In this document: positions 1 to 6,307 of the stretch, in pieces | How the letters are laid out: every line of letters starts with the position of its first letter | How positions within the stretch are numbered: position 1 is the stretch's first letter | Origin: an uncultured Muribaculaceae bacterium | GTDB taxonomy: Bacteria > Bacteroidota > Bacteroidia > Bacteroidales > Muribaculaceae | DNA length: 12,849 nucleotides | Direction: 5' to 3' | NCBI GenBank assembly: GCA_910589095.1 | Contig: CAJUSN010000068.1 | Coordinates: 1 to 12,849, forward strand | Translations under genes and position numbers: made by a program | Notes under the pieces: model-generated | What the model saw: the letters and a program-made list of their open reading frames with translations, nothing else | What the model was told of the DNA's origin: nothing | The model's database searches: none

Positions 1-573
1 GCCAAAGGCTGGGCAGGCGGATTCCTTTGGAATGAAAACGCCAACCGCGCACTCAAACGCTTCTACGAACGTGAGGACACCCTGTCGCTCGGCGTTTGCA
101 ACGGTTGCCAATTGATGATGGAACTCAATCTCATCTGCCCCGAGATGCCGAAGAAAGCTACGATGGAACACAATATCAGCCACAAGTTTGAATCGCAATT
201 CATTGGCGTTACCATTCCCGAAAACAATTCGGTGATGTTCGGACCGCTCGCCGGTTTGAAAACCGGAATCTGGGTGGCACACGGCGAAGGACGTTTCAAT
301 CTTCCTATGCCCCTTAAAGATTACAACGTAGCACTGCGCTATAATTATACGGCCTATCCCGGCAATCCCAACGGATCGCGTGGAGCTGTTGCGGGCCTTT
401 GTTCCGCCGACGGTCGCCACCTGGCCATGATGCCTCACCTCGAGCGCGCCATTTTCCCATGGCAGTGTGCCCACTATCCCGCCTCTCACCGTCGCGATGA
501 TGTGACTCCATGGATTGATGCATTTATCAATGCAAGAGTCTGGATAGAGAAGAAAAAAGGCAATAGACCCTGA
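1..573 (+). CDS. purL: Phosphoribosylformylglycinamidine synthase, C-terminal glutaminase domain (5' end outside window)
   Basis: This is the end of the large single-chain PurL, which turns FGAR, glutamine and ATP into FGAM in de novo purine synthesis. The frame is open from base 1 with no start, so only the last 190 codons are present. They cover most of the class I glutamine amidotransferase domain. The nucleophile motif LGVCNGCQLM lies at bases 91-120. A typical PurL C-terminal stretch follows: the HGEGRF motif (bases 280-297), then MMPHLERAIFPWQ, which carries the His and Glu of the catalytic triad. The Cys, His and Glu are therefore all present and the domain looks active. The protein ends in a basic tail (EKKKGNRP) that may be lineage-specific. 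The next gene is a PurF paralog 137 bases downstream, so purine genes cluster here. The family assignment is very secure; the ATP-binding domains cannot be seen. Confidence 0.96.
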   Translation, partial: AKGWAGGFLWNENANRALKRFYEREDTLSLGVCNGCQLMMELNLICPEMPKKATMEHNISHKFESQFIGVTIPENNSVMFGPLAGLKTGIWVAHGEGRFNLPMPLKDYNVALRYNYTAYPGNPNGSRGAVAGLCSADGRHLAMMPHLERAIFPWQCAHYPASHRRDDVTPWIDAFINARVWIEKKKGNRP

Positions 574-630
574 CGATCAAATACAGTGCGGGAGCGCATC
601 AACGGGCAATAGACCCGACGATGTGACTCC
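559..630 (+). repeat. Short imperfect direct repeats: purL 3' sequence copied behind its stop codon
   Basis: Bases 559-577 (ggcaatagaccctgacgat) recur at 605-622 with one T missing. Bases 616-630 (cgacgatgtgactcc) also match 494-508 inside purL with one mismatch. The stretch 605-630 therefore reads as two purL 3' pieces joined together. The second copy lies outside the coding frame and supplies the right arm of the hairpin at 587-634. A local slippage or duplication event is the simplest explanation (inference). Confidence 0.6.
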
Positions 631-634
631 CGCA
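587..634 (+). terminator. Nested hairpin after purL, possible weak terminator or processing site
   Basis: Bases 587-594 (tgcgggag) pair perfectly with 627-634 (ctcccgca). Inside the loop, cggg at 603-606 can pair with cccg at 614-617. Only a broken pyrimidine run (tttctctctc) follows, not a clean T-tract, so intrinsic termination is uncertain. It may instead be a 3'-end stabiliser between purL and the next gene. No convincing TAnnTTTG promoter was found between here and base 711, so read-through is possible. Confidence 0.4.
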
Positions 635-710
635 ACTAATTTCTCTCTCGCTCATTCTCACACAGTTTCCAACACAAGTACATTCTAAAAAAGATTCAAC
701 TTTTATTGTT

Positions 711-2117
711 ATGGGAGGTTTTTTCGGCGTTACAGCCAAACACAGATGTATCGATGAACTCTTCTATGGAGTGGATTACAACAGCCACATGGGCACCAAG
801 CGTGCTGGTATGGTGACTGTCAATGAAGGTATCTTTACCCGTTCGATCCACAATATAGAAAACACCTATTTCCGCACCAAATTCCAGAACGAGCTCAACG
901 AGTTCAAAGGGAATGCCGGAATTGGCGTGATTTCCGACACCGATGCACAACCCATCATTGTCAATTGCCATCTCGGCAAGTTCGCCATCGTAACGGTTGC
1001 CCGTATCAACAACATCTCGACTCTTGAAAAAAAGATGCTGGCGAAGGGACACCACTTTTGCGAACACAGTTATGACATCATCAACCCCACGGAGATGATA
1101 GCGTCGCTCATAAGCGAAGGCTCTGACATCACTGAAGGTATCAAAAATGTATACGCACACCTCAAGGGGTCCTGTTCGATGCTGCTCCTGCTAAACAATG
1201 GAAACATTATTGCCGCACGCGACAAATATGGCCGCACCCCGATAATGGTAGGCAAAAAGGATGGCGCGTATGCAGCATCGTCCGAATCCTGCTCATTCCC
1301 AAATCTCGACTTCGAGCTATGCCGCGAACTTGGCCCGGGCGAGATCCTCGAACTCACACCCGACGGGATCAATCAGCTGAAAGAGCCGGAGAAGGAGATG
1401 CAGATTTGCTCTTTCCTCTGGACCTACTACGGATATCCGGTATGTCAATATGAGGGTTGCAATGTGGACGAGATGCGCTTTGCCGACGGTCATGACATGG
1501 CAGTCAACGATGAAACGGAGGTTGACTTCGTCAGCGCTATTCCTGATTCGGGTATCGGAATGGCACTCGGCTATGCCCAGGGCAAAAAAGTGCCTTATAA
1601 ACGCGGAATTGTAAAGTACACCCCCACCTGGCCCCGCAGCTTCACCCCCAGCTCTCAGGAGCGGCGTGAATTGGTAGCCAAAATGAAATTGATTGCCAAC
1701 AAATCGCTGCTCAACGGCAAGCGTGTGATCTTCTGCGACGACTCTATAGTTCGCGGCACTCAGCTTCGCGACAATGTCAAAGACCTGTATGATGCCGGAT
1801 GCAAAGAGATCCATATGCGCATTTCATGTCCCCCGCTCATCTATCCGTGCACGTTCCTTAACTTCACAGCGTCAAAAAGCGAGCTGGAACTCATTACGCG
1901 ACGCATAATCAAACGCCTTGAAGGAAGCCACGACGCGCACCTTGAGGAATATGCCACGACAGGATCGCCCCGTTACAACAAATTGGTGGAAGAAATGCGT
2001 AAAGAGCTCGGACTGACCTCTCTGCAATTCAGTCCTATTGAGAACATGGTAAATGCCATAGGACTACCCAAATGCCGAATTTGCACCCACTGCTTTGACG
2101 GTACATCCCATGATTGA
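711..2117 (+). CDS. Amidophosphoribosyltransferase (PurF) paralog without the glutaminase nucleophile
   Basis: The 468-residue protein has PurF architecture: an N-terminal Ntn-hydrolase-type domain (about 1-230) and a phosphoribosyltransferase domain. Canonical PurF makes phosphoribosylamine from PRPP and glutamine, using Cys1 freed after Met removal. Here the N-terminus is MGGFFGV, so that Cys is Gly. The usual GHxRYST segment reads GVISDTD, and the oxyanion Asn-Gly is replaced (ARINN). The PRPP loop VIFCDDSIVRGTQ (339-351) is largely intact, as are PDSGIGMALGYA and RDKYGRTPIMVG. A C-terminal cluster C455-x2-C458-x2-C461 resembles the Cys region of PurF. I infer a PRPP-binding protein unable to use glutamine, either ammonia-dependent or regulatory. 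I recall similar MGGFFG proteins in Bacteroides, annotated simply as amidophosphoribosyltransferase. A true purF should exist elsewhere. The start is chosen because ATG 711 is directly followed by the family's N-terminal strand; there is no Shine-Dalgarno. Confidence 0.85.
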   Translation: MGGFFGVTAKHRCIDELFYGVDYNSHMGTKRAGMVTVNEGIFTRSIHNIENTYFRTKFQNELNEFKGNAGIGVISDTDAQPIIVNCHLGKFAIVTVARINNISTLEKKMLAKGHHFCEHSYDIINPTEMIASLISEGSDITEGIKNVYAHLKGSCSMLLLLNNGNIIAARDKYGRTPIMVGKKDGAYAASSESCSFPNLDFELCRELGPGEILELTPDGINQLKEPEKEMQICSFLWTYYGYPVCQYEGCNVDEMRFADGHDMAVNDETEVDFVSAIPDSGIGMALGYAQGKKVPYKRGIVKYTPTWPRSFTPSSQERRELVAKMKLIANKSLLNGKRVIFCDDSIVRGTQLRDNVKDLYDAGCKEIHMRISCPPLIYPCTFLNFTASKSELELITRRIIKRLEGSHDAHLEEYATTGSPRYNKLVEEMRKELGLTSLQFSPIENMVNAIGLPKCRICTHCFDGTSHD

Positions 2118-2195
2118 CCCCCACATTAACTATGCGGGACAACCTCACCCCTTTTAACTAAATTTAAGGCTAAGCCTCAAATACTTATATCTCAT

Positions 2196-2228
2196 AAATT
2201 GCACAGGCACCCAATGCTTGTGCAATTT
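2196..2228 (+). terminator. Strong hairpin, probable terminator of the purine block
   Basis: aaattgcaca (2196-2205) pairs perfectly with tgtgcaattt (2219-2228). The stem extends inward through a G-U pair and ggca/tgct pairing to a 5-base loop (cccaa), giving about 14 pairs. The arm ends in AATTT and is followed by an A/T-rich stretch (gctattataa), but not by a long T run. It is symmetrical, so it could work on both strands, though no minus-strand gene needs it. Confidence 0.7.
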
Positions 2229-2336
2229 GCTATTATAAGCCTCTTTGGCTACGCTTCCGTGAACCGAAGCCGATAGGATGAACTGTTACACTCCGAGAAT
2301 GTAAGCAAGTAGAAGCGCGAGGGTGCAAGAAAAGAG

Positions 2337-2368
2337 TTTGCTCATATCGTGATAATTATGTACCTTTG
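2337..2368 (+). promoter_or_regulatory. Bacteroidetes-type promoter for the etf operon
   Basis: TTTG (2337-2340) and TACCTTTG (2361-2368) match the two boxes of the primary sigma factor promoter of Bacteroidetes (TTTG and TAnnTTTG) with a 20-base spacer. Transcription is expected to start a few bases after 2368, leaving a leader of roughly 90 bases before etfB. Confidence 0.75.
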
Positions 2369-2378
2369 TGGTGTGGTA

Positions 2379-2402
2379 TGCCCGCCCGCATGGGCCCGGG
2401 CA
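2379..2402 (+). other. GC-rich hairpin at the predicted 5' end of the etf mRNA
   Basis: tgcccg (2379-2384) pairs with cgggca (2397-2402). Inside it, ccc (2385-2387) can pair with ggg (2392-2394) around a gcat loop, leaving two bulged C. It begins only a few bases after the predicted transcription start, a position where hairpins commonly protect mRNA from decay. No T-tract follows, so it is not a terminator. The protective role is inference. Confidence 0.55.
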
Positions 2403-2462
2403 GCCACCAATCAAAACACCGATCATTATAAAACAGTTTAACTATCCAATAATTTATATCTT

Positions 2463-3335
2463 ATGAGTTATAACATCATTGTGCTCGCCAAGCAGGTGCC
2501 CGACACCCGCAACGTGGGCAAGGATGCGATGAAAGAGGATGGCACCATCAATCGCGCTGCTCTTCCGGCTATTTTCAATCCGGAGGACTTGAACGCACTT
2601 GAGCAGGCCCTCCGCATCAAGGATGCAAACCCCGGTACTACTGTTACCATTCTTACCATGGGACTCCCGCGTGCCGCCGAAGTTATTCGCGAAGCTATGT
2701 ATCGCGGAGCCGACGGTGGCATTGTTTTGACTGACCGTGTGCTCGGAGGTGCCGACACACTTGCCACTTCCTATTCACTTGCCCGCGCAGTCAACAAGTA
2801 TGGCAAATACGATCTTATCCTCGGCGGCCGTCAGGCAATCGACGGTGACACTGCGCAGGTTGGACCGCAGATAGCTGAGAAGTTGGGCTTGCCTCAGATT
2901 ACTTATGCTGAGGAAATCCTCGACATCACCCCCGAAAACATCACAGTGAAACGTCGTCTGGAGAACGGTGTCGAGACACTCCGCGCACCCCTCCCCTGCG
3001 TTGTGACCGTTAACGGATCGGCAGCCGATTGCCGTCCCCGTAACGCCATGCGACTCCAGAAATATAAATATGCAGCCTCCACTTCGGAAAAAGCAAAACT
3101 CAGCGAAAAACAGCAGGAACTGCTGGACAAGCGCGACTATCTCAACATTCCCGAATGGAGCGCAGCCTATGTTGACGCTGACGCAGCCCAGATTGGTCTT
3201 CCCGGCTCACCCACCAAGGTAAAAGCAATTGAAAATGTGGTATTCACCGCCAAGGAAAGCCGCTGCATCGAGAACAACGATGAGCAACTCGAAGAACTCA
3301 TCAAGGAACTTATCGCCAACCATACAATAGGCTAA
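2463..3335 (+). CDS. etfB: Electron transfer flavoprotein beta subunit
   Basis: EtfB forms a cytoplasmic heterodimer with EtfA and takes electrons from acyl-CoA dehydrogenases. The 290-residue protein opens with VLAKQVPDT, followed by the nucleotide-fold segments GADTLATSYSLARAV and YDLILGGRQAIDGDTAQVGP. Residues 123-135 (RQAIDGDTAQVGP) are of the DGDTAQVG type found in anaerobic ETFs, several of which bind FAD in beta and bifurcate electrons. Mitochondrial-type ETFs have an AMP-binding variant (IDDDxNQTG) at this place. The conserved RRLENGVETLRAPLPCVVTV segment follows. The length is at the upper end of the family range. It is the first gene of etfB-etfA-acyl-CoA dehydrogenase, 27 bases before etfA, and is driven by the promoter at 2337-2368. 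ATG 2463 is preceded by A/T-rich sequence and starts exactly at the conserved MSYNIIVLAKQ strand. Electron bifurcation is inferred from the motif only. Confidence 0.96.
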   Translation: MSYNIIVLAKQVPDTRNVGKDAMKEDGTINRAALPAIFNPEDLNALEQALRIKDANPGTTVTILTMGLPRAAEVIREAMYRGADGGIVLTDRVLGGADTLATSYSLARAVNKYGKYDLILGGRQAIDGDTAQVGPQIAEKLGLPQITYAEEILDITPENITVKRRLENGVETLRAPLPCVVTVNGSAADCRPRNAMRLQKYKYAASTSEKAKLSEKQQELLDKRDYLNIPEWSAAYVDADAAQIGLPGSPTKVKAIENVVFTAKESRCIENNDEQLEELIKELIANHTIG

Positions 3336-3362
3336 TCTCCTAATCACAAACAAACTTCAATC

Positions 3363-4391
3363 ATGACTGACAATAACAACCTCATAGTTTACTGCGAGTT
3401 CGACGAAGGCCATGTGGCCGACGTGAGCCTTGAGCTCCTTACCAAAGGTCGCCAGCTCGCAACCAAGCTCGGCGTGAAACTTGAAGCCGTGGTTATCGGC
3501 GACAAGCTCGAAGGTGTCGAAGAACAGCTTTTCCCCTACGGTGTCGACACCGTATATAAAGTAGAGGACAAGCGGTTGTATCCTTACACATCCAATCCTC
3601 ACGCTGCAGTTCTCATCAACCTTTTCAAGGAAATCAAACCTCAGATCTGCCTGATGGGCGCCACTTGCATTGGCCGTGACCTTGGTCCTCGCGTTTCTTC
3701 ATGTCTGCACAGCGGTCTCACCGCCGACTGCACATCACTTGAAATCGGCGACCACAAAGATCCTAAAACCGGAAAAGAATACACCGACCTTCTCTATCAG
3801 ATCCGTCCCGCATTCGGTGGCAATATCGTGGCCACTATCGTGAACCCCGATTGCCGCCCCCAGATGGCAACCGTGCGCGAAGGTGTGATGAAGAAAGAGA
3901 TCTACGATGCAGCTCACAAAGGCGAGGTTATTAACCTTGACGCATCAAAATATGTGAAACCGGAGGATTTCGTTGTTGAGATCATCGACCGTCACATTGA
4001 GAAATCAAAAGTGAACATCAAGGGCTCGCCCATCATCGTGGCCGGTGGTTACGGTATGGGCTCACGCGAGAACTTCGATCTCCTTTACCAATTGGCTGAA
4101 ACTCTTGGCGGCGAAGTCGGTGCTTCTCGTGCAGCCGTTGATGCCGGTTTCTCAGAACATGAACGTCAGATCGGTCAAACCGGTGTCACTGTGCGCCCGA
4201 AACTCTACATTGCCTGCGGTATCTCCGGTCAAATTCAGCACATTGCAGGTATGCAGGAGAGCGCCATCATCATCTCCATCAACAATGACCCCGACGCTCC
4301 CATCAACACCATAGCCGACTTCGTTATCACCGGCAATGTTGAGGACGTGGTACCCAAACTTATTAAGTATTACAAGAAAAACTCCAAGTAA
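3363..4391 (+). CDS. etfA: Electron transfer flavoprotein alpha subunit
   Basis: This is the FAD-carrying partner of EtfB, 342 residues. The N-terminal half is the alpha/beta domain that packs on EtfB; it contains LMGATCIGRDLGPRVSSCL and FGGNIVATIVNPDCRPQMATVR. The C-terminal half is the FAD domain: IIVAGGYGMGSRENF, then GASRAAVDAGF with R256, QIGQTGVTVRPK, and the ETF-alpha signature beginning LYIACGISGQIQHIAGMQ at residue 281 and running through SINND. These are the residues that hold the FAD in known ETFs, so the subunit looks functional. There is no N-terminal ferredoxin extension of the kind some clostridial EtfA proteins carry. The gene lies 27 bases behind etfB, and the dehydrogenase start codon follows its stop by 4 bases, so all three should be translated from one message. 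The identification is very secure; the electron partner beyond the neighbouring dehydrogenase is unknown. Confidence 0.96.
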   Translation: MTDNNNLIVYCEFDEGHVADVSLELLTKGRQLATKLGVKLEAVVIGDKLEGVEEQLFPYGVDTVYKVEDKRLYPYTSNPHAAVLINLFKEIKPQICLMGATCIGRDLGPRVSSCLHSGLTADCTSLEIGDHKDPKTGKEYTDLLYQIRPAFGGNIVATIVNPDCRPQMATVREGVMKKEIYDAAHKGEVINLDASKYVKPEDFVVEIIDRHIEKSKVNIKGSPIIVAGGYGMGSRENFDLLYQLAETLGGEVGASRAAVDAGFSEHERQIGQTGVTVRPKLYIACGISGQIQHIAGMQESAIIISINNDPDAPINTIADFVITGNVEDVVPKLIKYYKKNSK

Positions 4392-4395
4392 AGCC

Positions 4396-6099
4396 ATGGC
4401 TAATTTCTATACTGACAATCCTGATTTGAAGCATCACTTGAATCATCCTTTGATGCAAAAAATCGTTGCGCTCAAAGAACGCGACTATACCGATGCCGAA
4501 AAATACGACTACGCACCTCTTGACTTCGAGGACGCTATGGACTCCTACGACAAAGTGCTTGAAGTGGTAGGCGAAATTTGCGGAACCACTATTGCCGATA
4601 ATGCCGAGGATGTTGACCACCAGGGCCCCAAGGTTGTTGATGGCCATGTGGAGTATGCCGACGGTACCAAGGAGAATCTTGAAGTGTGTCGCAAGGCAGG
4701 ACTCATGGGCATGTCCATGCCACGCCGTTTGGGCGGTCTCAACTTCCCCATCACTCCCTACATCATGGCTGCAGATATTGTGAGCCGCGCCGACACAGGA
4801 TTTGAAAACCTTTGGGGACTTCAGGACTGCGCCGAAACCATCTACGAATTTGCCAACGAGGATCAGAAGCAGCGCTTTATCCCCCGTGTATGCAAGGGCG
4901 AAACCATGTCAATGGACCTTACCGAACCCGATGCAGGTTCCGACCTCCAGTCCGTAATGCTCAAAGCCACCGAGCAGCCCGACGGCACATGGCGTCTTAA
5001 CGGTGTGAAGCGATTCATCACCAATGGCGACAGCGACATTCACCTTGTTCTGGCACGTTCGGAAGAAGGTACTCGCGACGGCCGCGGTCTCTCGATGTTC
5101 ATCTACGATAAGCGTGACGGCGGAGTAACCGTTCGCCGCATTGAGAACAAAATGGGTATCAAGGGTTCTCCAACCTGCGAGCTCGTTTACAAGAATGCCA
5201 AAGCCGAACTCTGCGGTTCACGCCGTCTGGGTCTTATCAAATATGTGATGGCCCTTATGAACGGTGCACGTCTTGGCATCGCCGCCCAATCAGTTGGAGT
5301 AAGCGAACGTGCTTATCGCGAAGCTCTTGCATATGCAAAGGATCGCAAGCAGTTCGGTAAAGCCATAATTGAATTCCCTGCTGTGTATGAAATGCTTGCA
5401 GTGATGAAGGCTAAACTTGACGCTTCCCGCGCACTTCTCTATGAAACATCACGTTTCGTGGATATGTACAAGATTTACGAGGATATCGCCAAAGAACGTT
5501 CTCTCACCGCCGATGAGCGCAAAGAGATGAAATTCTACTCCAAACTTGCCGATGCATGCACTCCCCTCGTGAAAGGTATGGGTAGCGAATATTGCAATCA
5601 GAATGCTTATGACTGCATTCAGATCCATGGTGGCTCAGGCTTCATGAAAGACTATGCTTGCGAACGCGTTTACCGCGATGCACGCATCACTTCAATTTAT
5701 GAAGGAACCACCCAGCTGCAGGTTGTGGCTGCTATCCGCCACGTCACCACAGGCACTTACCTCTCGCTCATCCGCGACTATGAATCGCAGGAAATCGCCG
5801 AATCGCTCCAGCCTCTGCGTGAAACACTCAAGGCCATGACTGCCAAATATGAAGCTGCAGTGGCCACTGTGCTTGAAGCCAAAGATCAAACCTACACTGA
5901 CTTCATGGCACGTCGTATGGTCGAAATGGCCGGTAACATCATCATGGGCTATCTGCTCCTTCTTGATGCAAACCGTAGCGCTGATTTCACCCGTTCAGCT
6001 GAGGTGTACGTGAAGCTTGGCGAAGCTGAAGTGGCAAAACATGCTGACTTCATTGCCAACTTCGCACCTGCTCAAGTTGAAATGTACAAGGCCGATTAA
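4396..6099 (+). CDS. Acyl-CoA dehydrogenase with extended C-terminal region
   Basis: This flavoprotein should oxidise an acyl-CoA to the 2-enoyl-CoA, or run in reverse, passing electrons to the EtfAB encoded upstream. At 567 residues it is far longer than the roughly 380-residue short-chain enzymes, with an N-terminal helical extension and extra C-terminal sequence (about 450-567), as in FadE5-type long dehydrogenases. Signatures: LTEPDAGSD (about 175-183) at the FAD/substrate site, an arginine segment DRKQFGKAI, and QIHGGSGFMKDYACERVYRD. The last is followed by SIYEGTTQLQ, whose E436 is the likely catalytic base. ATG 4396 is chosen because it lies 4 bases after etfA's stop and begins the family-like MANFYTDNPDL. 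An in-frame ATG at 4336 would overlap etfA and add only residues read out of etfA's frame. The substrate chain length is not readable from the sequence; calling it butyryl-CoA dehydrogenase would be a guess. Confidence 0.93.
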   Translation: MANFYTDNPDLKHHLNHPLMQKIVALKERDYTDAEKYDYAPLDFEDAMDSYDKVLEVVGEICGTTIADNAEDVDHQGPKVVDGHVEYADGTKENLEVCRKAGLMGMSMPRRLGGLNFPITPYIMAADIVSRADTGFENLWGLQDCAETIYEFANEDQKQRFIPRVCKGETMSMDLTEPDAGSDLQSVMLKATEQPDGTWRLNGVKRFITNGDSDIHLVLARSEEGTRDGRGLSMFIYDKRDGGVTVRRIENKMGIKGSPTCELVYKNAKAELCGSRRLGLIKYVMALMNGARLGIAAQSVGVSERAYREALAYAKDRKQFGKAIIEFPAVYEMLAVMKAKLDASRALLYETSRFVDMYKIYEDIAKERSLTADERKEMKFYSKLADACTPLVKGMGSEYCNQNAYDCIQIHGGSGFMKDYACERVYRDARITSIYEGTTQLQVVAAIRHVTTGTYLSLIRDYESQEIAESLQPLRETLKAMTAKYEAAVATVLEAKDQTYTDFMARRMVEMAGNIIMGYLLLLDANRSADFTRSAEVYVKLGEAEVAKHADFIANFAPAQVEMYKAD

Positions 6100-6124
6100 T
6101 CCGACCTCACAACTTTTTTGACAA

Positions 6125-6171
6125 TTGCGGACAGATTCCCACTTCCATGGGATTTGTCCGCAACTGTTTTT
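6125..6171 (+). terminator. Rho-independent terminator of the etf operon
   Basis: ttgcggaca (6125-6133) pairs perfectly with tgtccgcaa (6155-6163). The stem extends inward through wobble pairs to a ccc/ggg core, giving about 15 pairs, and is followed by ctgttttta. It begins 25 bases after the dehydrogenase stop codon. Confidence 0.85.
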
Positions 6172-6223
6172 ATAGAGACGTGAGTTAAACTTTTTCGAGA
6201 GGTTTAAATCACATCATAAGCAG

Positions 6224-6255
6224 GTTGCCTGAGCAAAAGTTTTTTCGTAGTTTTG
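6224..6255 (+). promoter_or_regulatory. Bacteroidetes-type promoter for holB-addB-hemW
   Basis: TAGTTTTG (6248-6255) fits TAnnTTTG. GTTG (6224-6227) sits 20 bases upstream as an imperfect TTTG box. The position after a terminator and about 50 bases before the holB start supports its use; the upstream box has one mismatch. Confidence 0.65.
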
Positions 6256-6307
6256 CATAATATAAACCCATAGGGCCCAACCACAAAAACAATCATCATC
6301 CTCAAAA

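Larger units (their letters stand above)
2118..2462. other. 345-base intergenic region between the purF paralog and etfB
   Basis: The region holds a strong 14-pair hairpin (2196-2228), a weak stem gcttc/gaagc (2253-2257 with 2266-2270), a Bacteroidetes-type promoter (2337-2368), and a GC-rich hairpin (2379-2402) near the predicted 5' end of the etf transcript. Apart from these I see no reading frame with family character and no RNA gene. The A/T-rich run just before base 2463 is typical of leaders that lack a Shine-Dalgarno. Confidence 0.7.

Noticed and set aside
635..710. Promoter for the purF paralog
   Set aside because: tacattct near 680 only partly resembles TAnnTTTG and no suitably spaced TTTG box is present, so I do not list it. 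Co-transcription with purL or a non-consensus promoter are both possible.
1317..1814. Antisense open frame of 165 codons inside the purF paralog
   Set aside because: It is a shadow of a strongly conserved coding region, with no promoter, start context or family motif of its own. The same applies to the other antisense and off-frame open frames in the etf, holB and nuclease genes.
2241..2280. Second terminator or riboswitch in the purF-etfB gap (gcttc/gaagc stem)
   Set aside because: Five pairs, an 8-base loop, no T-tract and no recognisable riboswitch core.
4045..4314. Off-frame plus-strand open frame of 89 codons inside etfA
   Set aside because: It overlaps the FAD domain of etfA completely, and its composition (rich in Ser, Pro, Thr, Val) is what an off-frame read of that gene gives.
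4336..4395. Upstream in-frame ATG for the acyl-CoA dehydrogenase
   Set aside because: It lies inside etfA, and the 20 extra residues are etfA sequence read in another frame with no family resemblance. ATG 4396 sits 4 bases after the etfA stop.
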